A stretch of 64,000 nt of DNA, from assembly GCA_019321725.1 (NCBI GenBank), contig CM033109.1, positions 4,743,993 to 4,807,992 of the forward strand, read 5' to 3'. The DNA is from Paulownia fortunei. Taxonomy: Eukaryota > Streptophyta > Magnoliopsida > Lamiales > Paulowniaceae. Positions 13,111-23,503 of the stretch are shown here, piece by piece (the first letter of the stretch is position 1; each line of letters opens with the position of its first letter). The notes under the pieces were generated by a model. It searched no databases and was not told the origin of the DNA. It worked only from the letters and a program-made list of their open reading frames with translations. Both the position numbers and the translations under genes were made by a program.

Positions 13111-13227
13111 ATAATATATATAGCTTTATAACATAAATTCTCTTCGGCTCAGCATCGCTATAATTTCAAGAAGTTGAGAGAAAAATAAAGATCGATCGAT
13201 CTTGTGATCACAAAGAAATTAATTAAG
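13111..13227 (+). promoter_or_regulatory. Possible promoter and 5' leader exon (MATE gene?)
   Basis: A TATA-like TATATATA at 13114-13121 is followed about 25-30 bp later by a pyrimidine-rich start (AATTCTCTTCGGCTCAGC). A purine-rich leader follows, ending in AATTAAG|GTATGTTTGC, a very good splice donor at 13228. No ATG-initiated frame fits, so this would be an untranslated first exon. It could belong to the MATE gene at 17159, whose ATG is preceded by acceptor-like AAAAGCAG at about 17147-17154, giving a ~3.9 kb leader intron. The link is inference only. Confidence 0.35.
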
Positions 13228-16200
13228 GTATGTTTGCTATACTTTTTCTATTTTTAAAGGATAATAAAAAAAAATGATACGTTGTTTTTTATTTTTTTTT
13301 AGATTAGGTTTTCATCGGGTTTTTTTTTTTAAGGTTTTCTTATTTCATTAAATATGCTTGCAGAATAAACACGACGGATGATTGAGATTCATCATAATTT
13401 TAACATGCCTAAAAAAAGTTTCCATGTTTGGTTCATATATATTTTTAATTTTTTTTTTTAGAGAAAAATGATTTGTTACGTCAATCAGTAAATTAGAATA
13501 TTAGATATTAATTAAGTGTAATTAATAATTTTATGGCAAAAGTTGGTAAATCCAATTTATTACTTGTAATATGCAATAATATCTGAGTCCATGGTATAAT
13601 CGACAGTGTTTGAAATTTTCTAAAATCTCATATTATATATTACAATACACATTAAGTACTGTATATAAAATATTTTTTTTAATATACATTTGAAATAAAT
13701 TATACACATTTAATATATATTTTCTTAATATACACTTATATATATTTATAAATTAAAACAAATGATCTAAAACGACAGTCACGACCTATTTCAATGTGTG
13801 GTTCCCATTATTTCAAAAGAAAGTCGTTCAATTCTTCTGGTGTGCAGAGACTAAATCCTTAAAGTGCTTTTGGCTATATCAGAAATATCATCTTCCCAAT
13901 GTCCACCTCTCTTTTTCCTTTACTTTAACAAATAATTTCCATTTTTTTTTTTTTTTTTTTTTTTGTGGATGATGTGATTCATTTATGGTCCTACTTTACC
14001 CTTAAAAGAAAAATGAATGATTGATTATTTAAAAAATAAATAAAAAAAATGAGCCACTTTACAATACCATTATCCAATGATGATATTAATATTTAATGAT
14101 AAAAGTTTGGTGAATGAAAAGCAATAGATTACTAACTATGGAACTGATTCTCGGTTTACGCACATTCCATTTGGTATAAGCAAATATCTTCGTAGAGAAA
14201 AAGGGCCCTCTGACAAATGATCAATGATTAAATGAAAAAACTTCGAAATTAAAATGATAATATTTCTTTTTATCCTTTTTGGAGTTCATGAAAAATGTTT
14301 ATTTTTATTTTCGGCAGATAGATTATTTTGAAAGAATGTATTATAGATAGTAAGATTGGAGAATAAAATGTATTTAGATATTTTGTTAAAAAAAATAATG
14401 ATATCTATTTTAAAAATTATTTACAACAGTAGATATCTTGAACATTTTTTTGTTGTGGTTATTTAAAAAATATTTTCAACTATATATATTTTATCAATAT
14501 TATTTAATTGTAATTTTTGGGATATAGTTGAATATAATTTTTTTTTATATTATAATAAATAGTTAGTATTTTGGGGAATTACTATTCCCCCAAAATGTAA
14601 GTGAGAAAAACGTTTTCAAAGCATTTAGTAAGTGTGTTTTGGAGAAATGATATTTTATTCCTTAAAAATATCTCCCAAAATGAATTTTTATTTTCAAAAA
14701 CTCTTATATCATCATTACATGTCCTACCATCATTACATCAATTTAAATATATATATTCATTGTAATACAAATATATATATTTTTTAATTATAATTTTAAT
14801 ATCATAACAACATAAAATATTATAATATTTTTGATGTGATACAACCAACCAGACAAAACTTTATATAAAAGACAATTAGGATAAAAAATATCAATTCGCA
14901 AATAATTCTCCAAACATATTTTTCATGAAAATAGCCACAATTTCCCACAATTTCTCCACACAATCCTAAAGAAAAATTGAATTGAATACAATATCTATTA
15001 ATACTTCTCACACAATTAAATTGTCACACAATGGAAATCTAAGAGTACATTTTAATTTTTATTACAATTCATGTGAGAACAAAAGTATAACTGAATTAGT
15101 TGAGATGAAATTAATGATTACTTACAAATTTTTACCTACTTTGTCATCGCTTGAGCCAAAGCAGGACATTCAGGTAGCAATTATAGCTCAACAGAAATCA
15201 GGAATCTTTTTTCGGCCCTCACAAACTGACTTTGAAACCAGACAAGCCATGAATCAATCTGTCAAAGTAAGAATATCAGAAATCATTAAAACTTATTGAA
15301 CTAAAATCCAAACTTCAAGAAACAAATCTGTTCTGCTATTATTGCAATTTGACCTAAAATTGGTCCTTTAATTGGCATGCTGCCAATGCTGATAGGTTTA
15401 GCCAAAAATTACTACAAAGGTGAGAACAATTTGAGTCCTAACATAGCCAAGTGGTTGCAAAAATTAATGGATAGACAGATGTTTTTATGAAAGAAAGTCC
15501 ACCACCACAATAGTGGAAGAGGGCCTGTCCTTTACATTTAAAGCTCTATAAAGACACGTGTCAACAACCCATTTCATGACTTATTCTACAATACTTTTTC
15601 TTTTGGTAGCCCACTTTGCTGTCCCACCTAAGAAAGTTTCTGGACCAGAAATAAAGATGGCTAATGGAACATTATAAGATGTAGAAAGACTTAAAAACTT
15701 GTAAGTCAAATTGTTTATTTTCGAAACAATTATAATCATTCATATTCATATAAGATCTCTCGTGTACGAGTAGTTCTTATTGGTTTATATCTCCAGTTTG
15801 GGACCGTCCATAGTGAGGCAGCATATTTTAGATGCTCTTGCAGGTCTCATAAGCAGGTGTATAGGATTTTTACTACTAAGAACACACTGAAAACACATAT
15901 GCTGCCGTGCAAGTTGTAGAGAGGTAACGTTTTTCAAGTTGAATTTTCTTGTGTGATTGGAACTACGAGTTTCGTGACATTATAGTATGTGGGCCCACGT
16001 GAATGAGGGCTGTAGTCTTCAAGAACTCATGGATCAAGGCCCGCCAAACATTACCTGATTTTCTTCTAAGTAAGAGAATTCAACTAGTGGTTTGGTAGAT
16101 TGTGAGGCAGTGGCATCATTTTTCTTCCATTAGACAGATACATTTTTGCACTTTTTTTCTATGTATCCTAAATTTTTGACTTCTGAAATTTTTAGAAATT

Positions 16201-17158
16201 GGTATTTATTGGTGACATCTTAATTGGCCTTGAAACTGATTCAAGAAAAATCTTTGAGAGTGATGGTTGGTTTTGATGCGCAACCTAAACTGGTTCACTT
16301 TTTTGCGATCCTTGCATTGAATTGTTTTTCTTCTGTCTGTGATATGTCATCAATGGTCGCAGAATGATGCTTTGAGGTTATGAACTTCACAGAACATGGA
16401 GCCAACAGTTTGATCAAGCCAGCTTCTGTGAACAGCTTTGAGACCAACGGATAATCGTCGATATCAGTTATGGCCAAGAAGGGTGTTGCGTTTTCTGAGA
16501 ATCGGAGTATACCCCTCTTCATATTCTTTAAGGATGTGAGGTATCAGTCTTTGAACTTCCCCAATTCATAGTGTTTTTATCGTTGCGATGAGCACTAAAC
16601 TGATGCAGTTTCAAGTGTAAAGAGAGGAAATAACCAGAATTATCCATTTTGAAATCATATAAACCTGTGATAATTGAGTGTTTTGTTACTTTATTTTTCT
16701 CTGTTCCTTTTTTGGGGGGTGGGGGTGTAATGTATTGGAAGAACATGATTTTCTGAGTTCAATTTTTCCCTTGGGACATCAAGATTCTGGAAGTTGCCAG
16801 ACTTTCCGGTGGTGCCTTGGTTTGGCCTTTATTAATTAAGTTTTAGACTGGCTGCAGAAAACTTGAATACTGGAAATCTTGAATTCATTCTTATGGGAAG
16901 TAGTTGCAAGTCTTTCAGTGTTAACTTCTTACTTATATTGATTACAGGTTTATAATCTGATTATTGTTGTAAACTTATTCCTTTCCGTATAATAGACAAC
17001 CTAATTAATTGGGCAACATAATAGAGATTGAGATATGTTCTGTCACAAAATTTCAACTTTGCAGAACCTAATAAAAGCCGGGGATGCGAGTATACGGAAA
17101 AAGAGACTGCGCATAACTTTCTGATCTTGGTTAATATTCTGGGTAGAAAAGCAGTAGA
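13228..17158. other. AT-rich interval upstream of the MATE gene, possibly a leader intron
   Basis: It contains long T and A runs (for example T-rich 13941-13964) and no frame that I can assign to a protein. If the leader exon at ~13.2 kb belongs to the MATE gene this is its first intron; otherwise it is intergenic DNA plus promoter. Confidence 0.5.
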
Positions 17159-19919
17159 ATGAACATCAAGAGTGCTAATAGTTGGTTTCGGTTAATGTTT
17201 GTGAGCAGGTCAGTTTTCAAACTGGATGACCTTGGTCTGGAAGTAGCAAGGATTGCCCTCCCTGCAGCACTGGCTTTGACAGCTGATCCTATTGCATCCC
17301 TGGTCGATACAGCATTTATTGGCCAAATAGGTATGGACTTCGACTTTTATGTCTTTATCCTGGATATCAGATTTTTCACTTGGCCAAATTTAATTTTTGA
17401 GCACAAGATTAATCTTAATTGCTGGTGTTATACAAGATTGAAAGGTTCAATTTGTCACCAAGTGTTATCACCTTCTCCTTGAAATCAACATAATTTGTTT
17501 GGTGAATATTCATTCTAAACAGGTCCAGTTGAACTTGCTGCTGTGGGAGTTTCCATTGCTTTATTCAATCAAGTATCAAGAATTGCGATATTCCCGCTTG
17601 TCAGTGTGACAACCTCTTTTGTTGCCGAGGAAGATACAATTACAAGAGCTAGCCTAGATTTGAAAGATAGTGAAAGCTTGGAGACTATAGACAGTGAAAA
17701 TAAGATGTTGATACCACAAAAGGGTATGCTAAATTCCAACATTTTGATAGTTTGATATTTTTCGCCTTTATAGTTCATTAATATACAGATATGGCTTACA
17801 AGTTCTTCTTTTTTATTTCATCTAATGTCTCACATTTGCCTTAGATTTGGATGAGAAGATGTACAATTCAGAGCCAGTATGTAACAGTTTTGAGATAGTT
17901 AAAGCTGGGCAGGGGAAAAAGCAGATTGCATCAGCATCTTCAGCATTAATCATTGGTGGCATTCTTGGCCTCATCCAAGCCGCATTTCTGATCCTTGCAG
18001 CCAAACCTTTACTAAGTTTCATGGGAGTCAAATCTGTAAGTGACAAAGAAGAAAAGAAAAGAAAGAAACCTTATGATTTCTCGTTTTTCTTAATGAATTG
18101 TATCCCACAGTAATGAGTTGATGGCACTGCGTGTATTTTTGCGCTTGTAGGATTCACAAATGTCGTACCCTGCAGAACAGTACTTGAAACTCAGATCACT
18201 TGGTGCTCCTGCAGTTCTTCTATCATTGGCTATGCAAGGAGTTTTTCGTGGATTAAAGGACACAAAAACTCCACTTTATGCAACAGGCAAGTGTTCCAAC
18301 ATCCTTAAAAATATTTAAAGACGATGAATATAAGCTGTCTTCTGTCTCTAATTAAATTTTTGTTGATTGGATACAATTTAGTGGTTGGAGATTCAGCAAA
18401 CATAGTATTGGACCCGATATTTATGTTTGTTTTCAAGCTGGGTGTCAGAGGCGCAGCCATTGCACATGTTATCTCTCAGTAAGTTTGACATCACTGCAAC
18501 CTTCAGTATGTATGTCTGTGTATTATTTCACAATTCGGCTGCTGTTTCAGGTATTTGATTTCAGGAATACTCTTTTGGAGATTGAAGGAACAAGTGGATC
18601 TTATACCTCCTAGTCTCAAATATCTGCAATTTGGTCGCTTTCTTAAAAATGGTGAGAGGTCTTTTCTCGTTAAGTAAAAAGGTTATTTTCCATTGATCTA
18701 TAGAGCAACCACACAAGTCACTCTTGTTTATCTCCTCATCTTTAATCCAACTTTTTACAGACTTTCTTGCCACCTTAGAAATCTATTATTTTCAAGTTTA
18801 CATCAAACTATAACTTCACTTTCCTATGTAGGATTCCTGTTACTTACAAGGGTCATAGCCGTGACATTCTGTGTAACCCTTGCTGCATCGATGGCCGCGA
18901 GGCTGGGATCAACACAAATGGCTGCTTTTCAGGTCTGCTTGCAAGTTTGGCTAGCTACTTCTCTTCTAGCTGATGGTTTGGCTGTTGCTGGACAGGTGCT
19001 CTTTCTCAATCTTTTCGATTGCCAATTCTGCATTCTTGGTGAAAAAAAGACCATTTTTTGTGAGAAACTTTTACTTGTGGGAATAATTCAAAGGACAAAA
19101 CTAAGCATGCTTTCTTCCCCTCAGGCAATACTTGCAAGTGCATTTGCCAGAAAGGACTACAGTTGGGCAACTGCAACCGCGTCCCGAGTGCTGCAGGTAA
19201 CTTTAACCTTTCAGAAAAGGGCTAAAGCCAACTTTCTTGTAACACATAAACCTCTCTGAGATCCACCATTACGCTGCAGTTGGGGTTAGCTCTTGGACTG
19301 GTTTTAGCTATCATCCTCGGATTTGGATTACAATTTGGAGCAAGAATATTTACCAAAGACGTAGATGTTCTCCGCCTTATTGGTGTTGGCATCCCGGTAT
19401 TCTTAATCCCCACAAATCAACACAAGAAGTTAGTCTAATTCATTTCGAAGCATAGAACTCATAAAAACTCTTTTTCATCCCAGTTTGTAGCAGCAACTCA
19501 GCCGATCAACGCATTAGCGTTTGTTTTCGATGGTGTCAACTTTGGAGCATCTGATTTTGCATATTCAGCATACTCAATGGTACGTTTCCAGTTCTTTAAA
19601 CCAGATAAACTACCTAAATTAATGGGACGACGACCTCAAATTTGTACACCATGCTTATGCCTGCAGGTTACAGTGGCTATATTCAGCATCATAGTTTTGT
19701 TCATTCTTTCCTCCAGTAATGGATTTGTAGGAATCTGGATTGCCCTGACAATCTATATGAGTCTGAGAGCATTTGCTGGGTTCTGGAGGTGGGCTTTTGT
19801 ACCACAAGAAAGGTCTAATGAGTTGTAGTTTCTATAGCTAAGTACCTGATTCATCTGTTTTCTTGTGTTTTTGCAGAATAGGGACTGGAACAGGGCCTTG
19901 GAAATTTCTTAGGAGCTGA
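17159..19919 (+). CDS. DTX42: MATE citrate-type efflux transporter (DTX42/FRD3 clade)
   Basis: Membrane antiporter of the MATE family. Members of this clade export citrate, serving aluminium exclusion (AtMATE/DTX42) or iron movement (FRD3). Twelve coding exons: 17159-17330, 17523-17723, 17845-18035, 18151-18286, 18382-18478, 18551-18651, 18832-18995, 19125-19196, 19280-19396, 19484-19579, 19667-19788, 19877-19919; 503 residues, all joins keep frame. Clade signs: RIALPAALALTADPIASLVD in exon 1, FPLVSVTTSFVAEED (residues ~81-95), then a hydrophilic loop (~93-152) before SASSALIIGGILGL, the long TM2-TM3 loop of citrate MATEs. Exon 4 ends at a GC donor (CAG|GCAAGT). The start is uncertain: 17159 gives a short amino terminus that aligns well with the family, but an acceptor-like GAGCAG at ~17203-17208 leaves room for a separate upstream first coding exon. 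FRD3-like is the alternative subfamily. Confidence 0.9.
18287..18381 (+). other. GC-AG intron in the MATE gene
   Basis: The exon ends ...GCAACAG and the intron starts GCAAGTG; the acceptor is CAATTTAG before TGGTTGGAG. Only this join keeps the conserved ...YAT-VVGD reading across the junction; no GT nearby restores frame. GC donors normally compensate with a strong AG|GCAAGT context, which is exactly what is seen. Confidence 0.85.
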
Positions 19920-20631
19920 TTCTCTGTTGCTTTAGAAGGGAAAAAAAATATATAGATATACATACCATGTTTTATGATTTAGAATTCTTCATGCAATAGT
20001 TGGGCTTTTAAGCTTTAAGGATGTGTTATAGGTTAAGTTGATACATGCAAGTTGTTCTTTGCTCAATTGTGGCATTGGGTTTAGCATACAATTTAGGAAA
20101 TGGAATGGAGAAAAGGAATTTAGGGCACTCATTTGCAATGAGAATAGAGAAATTCTGCTTTCTTAATTTTGTTCTTGAAGTATTTTATTTTTGGTAAGTT
20201 AAAAAAGTTAATTTAGACGAAATATCTAATGTTTCATGAACATGTTACTGATTAAATAATAGATATTAAAATTTGATATCAGAATAATAGACTACTTGGT
20301 AAGACACTTCTTCATTACAAAGGCTCTTTAATTTAGTAAATTTACATTGTTTCTTTTTCAAAAAGACTAAAAATATGTTGAAAATTTGAAAAATTCTTAC
20401 GCAAGACAAGTGATATTATTCTTATTTTACGTTTTGATCAATTTTCTTCAATTACAAATGAACCACGTGATAAGTATAAATTACAAATATGTTTTTTTTT
20501 TTCTGAGGAAATCGAATCTAAATTAGAATTTTTGACTAAAAATGCAATTTCACACCCAGCTACCACTGTACGTCTGTGCCAATAGGATACGACGTCGCAT
20601 GTTAAATTCACCAACCGCTGAAATTTTGAAG

Positions 20632-20632
20632 A

Positions 20633-20673
<41 letters not shown>
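20632..20673. repeat. Compound microsatellite (TA)n(GA)n
   Basis: An AT dinucleotide run passes directly into an uninterrupted AG run, about 40 bp, roughly 30 bp upstream of the PPR pseudogene's first ATG. It may have lain in the leader of the original gene. Confidence 0.95.
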
Positions 20674-20703
20674 CCCGCCAAAAATTAACGACCTTTCAAA
20701 AAG

Positions 20704-23503
20704 ATGGAGATTCCCCCATCATTAAACCTGAAAAATCTTCCTTTCACACCCAAACAAAGCCCAACCCTCGACTCAAATACTGGAACGCAATAATCAGAAA
20801 TCAAGCCAAGCTTCGAAACGACGACGCAATACTCACTACATACTCCCGCATGCAATCTTTAGGCGTTTTGCCAAACCCCACCACATTGCCTCTCGTTCTC
20901 AAGGCTTGCAGGAATCTAAATGCTGTCGAGGTGGGCAAGAAAATTCACAGTAACATTTTCAATACCGGTTTAATGAACGACGTGCGTGTGGTGACGAGTT
21001 TTGGTAATTTTTATTGCAAATGTGGTGTTTGCAAGAAGCTCTGTATGTTTTCGATGAAATGCTGGAGAGAGATGCCGTTGAATGGAATGCGATGATCTCT
21101 GGGTGGGTGGAATTTATGGAGTGCGAAGAGGCATTGTTTTATTGTATGGAGATGCAAAGGGAGGGTTTGAGACCCAATGCGAGGACCATGGTGTCAATGC
21201 TTATAGCATTGGGGGAGCTGATGGACTTGAGGCTTGGGAAGGAGTTGCATGGATACTGTTTGAGAAACGGGATTTTGGAATCGAGTGCTCATGTGGTCAC
21301 AGCTTTGATTAGCTTTGATTGGTTTCTATTTGAAATTTGATTTGATTATGGCACAGTATGTTTTTGGATCCATGGAATCGAGGAATGTTGTGAGTTGGAA
21401 CACTATGATTAATGGGTATTTTGATGCAGGGAACAACTTTGAAGCCGTGGATCTATTTGTTCGGATGCTGATGAATGGAGTAAGATGTGATTTGGTGACT
21501 ATATTAGTTGTCATACAGGCTTGTGGAGAATATGGGAGTCTTAAATTGGGTATGCAAGTCCATCAACTGGCAATCAAATGTGGTTTTGACCAAGATTTGT
21601 ATATTGTAAACGCACCGATGAATGTATAGTGGTATTGGATTTGTTGATTTTGCCCATTCTCTGTTTCACTCCATTTCTGCTAGAGATGTTGCCATATAAA
21701 ACTCTCTGCTATCTGGGTATGTTGAGAGAGGCACTACTGATGAAGCTGTAAATTTGTTCAGAACAATTCGTTTACAGGACATTAAATTAGATGAAAGAAC
21801 TCTTTGTATTACACTGCCATTATGTGTAAGCTTGGCTGACAGTCTGAGAATTGTTCAAAGCCTGCAAGCTCGTGCAATCAAATGTGGGAGGGAAGATAAT
21901 GCCTCCATAAGAAGTGCATTGTTGAATCCGTTTGGAGAGATAAATTGTGTTGAATTTGCCTTAAAAGATTTTCAATGAGTTGATGTTTCCAGACATGCTT
22001 TCATGGAACACATTGATCTTCGCATTGGCCCAAAATGGAGTAAGGCATCAGGCGCTGGATTTCTTCATTCAGATGGGTGATTCTCATGTTGTACCAAACT
22101 CCCACACAATAATATCCATTCTTGCAGCTTGTGATGATGAATCATTTCTAAACCTTGGCTGATCTATACATGGTTATGCCATAAAACTTGGTATTGAAAT
22201 AGATCCACCTCTGCATACTGCACTGACAGAAATGTATTTGAACTGCAACGATGAGTTAACTGCTAAAGTTTTGTTTGAGAGCTTTAAAGAGAAAGACTTG
22301 ATCTCATGGAATGCCATGATTGCCAGTTATGCCAATAGCAATGAAGCAGAAAAGGCTCTGACTCTTTTCCACCAATTGATTTTTGAAATGGAACCCAATG
22401 CCGTAACGATTATTAATGTTCTTTCATCATGCACAGATGTAGTTAATCTTCCTGAAGGCCGATGTATGCATGCTTAGCCGACACGAAGATTGTTTCTTTC
22501 TGATCTATCTGTATCAAATGCTTTCATAACTATGCATGCGAGATGTGGGTGTTTGAAGTATGCTGAAAACATTAAAGAGAAATGTTGTCTCGTGGAATGC
22601 AATGATAGCCTGCTATGGCATTCATGGGAGAGGATATGATGCTCTGATTGCCTTCTCAAAACTGTTAGAAGAGGGCTTCATACCTGACAAGATAACATTC
22701 ATATCTGTCTTATCTGCTTGCAGCCACTCTGGTTTCATAGAGAACGGCTTACAGCTTTACCAATCGATGATTCGTGATTTTAAGATTACTCCTGAGGAGG
22801 TGCACTATGCTTGTGTTGTTGATCTGCTAGCACGTGGAGGTCTCTTTGAGAAAGCTTGGGATTTTATCAATTTAATGCCAATTGCCCCAAATGCATCTGC
22901 GTGGAGAGCTCTTCTTGGTGCTTGTGGAGTGTATTCTGAAACTAAATCTGCTTATACCATCTTTGAAAAGCTTGTCGAATTAGAACCTACAAATGCAGGT
23001 AACTATGATTTATTATCAAATATCTTTGCTGCTGCAGGCCAATGGACCGAGGTTGAAAATTTGCGAAAAATGCTGCAGGAAAAAGGTTTGAGAAAGCCTC
23101 CTGGGAAAAGTTGGATTTTTATTAGAGATAATTCACTACTTCACTGCTGGAGATAAATCACACCCTCAGTGCCACAGAATTTATGAAAAATTAGAATCAT
23201 TATTGTCTTCAATTAGAAAAATAGGATATGTTCCTGATCTTCATTGGGTTCTCCATGATGAAGGATGAAAAGAAAATCAAGAGGCTCTCTAGCTACAACG
23301 AGAAGCTAGCTATTGCTTTTGGTTTGATCGGCATAAGGGGTGGGGCCCCAATCTTGATTACTAAAAACCTGAGGATTTGCGGTGATTGCCATGAATCCAG
23401 CAAGCATGTCTCCAAATTGATTGGAAGGGAAATAGTTCTGAGGGATGGAATCCGTTTTCATCACTTCACTGATGGTGTCTGCTCATGCAAGGATTACTGA
23501 TAA
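20704..23503 (+). pseudogene. PLS-class DYW pentatricopeptide repeat protein, pseudogene
   Basis: Intact relatives are organelle RNA-editing factors with PPR repeats read as P, L and S types, then E and DYW deaminase domains. Repeats are clear (DVVSWNAM-type starts, G..P...T...VL.AC bodies), followed by an E region (RALLGACGVY...LEPTNAGNY), an E+ region and a DYW domain (CGDCHESSKHVSKLIGREI). The gene is intronless, as usual. Lesions: the first ATG (20704) is out of frame with the repeats; shifts near 21020-21036, 21310-21320 (a 10-bp duplication), 21625, 21970, 22565, 23130 and 23265-23290; stops at 21697 (TAA), 22160 (TGA), 22475 (TAG) and 23266 (TGA). The final DYW codon is TGA instead of TGG, followed by TAA. 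The deaminase HxE site reads YNE. Neighbouring genes are intact, so assembly error is unlikely to explain this many breaks. Confidence 0.92.
21301..21320 (+). repeat. 10-bp tandem duplication inside the PPR pseudogene
   Basis: AGCTTTGATT occurs twice in direct succession. Removing one copy joins the two repeat frames (VVTAL... and IGFYLKFDL...), so this duplication is itself one of the frameshifting lesions. Confidence 0.9.

Noticed and set aside
16295..16746. Minus-strand frames of 75 and 72 codons upstream of MATE
   Set aside because: No recognisable domain, no continuity between them, and no plausible splice joins.
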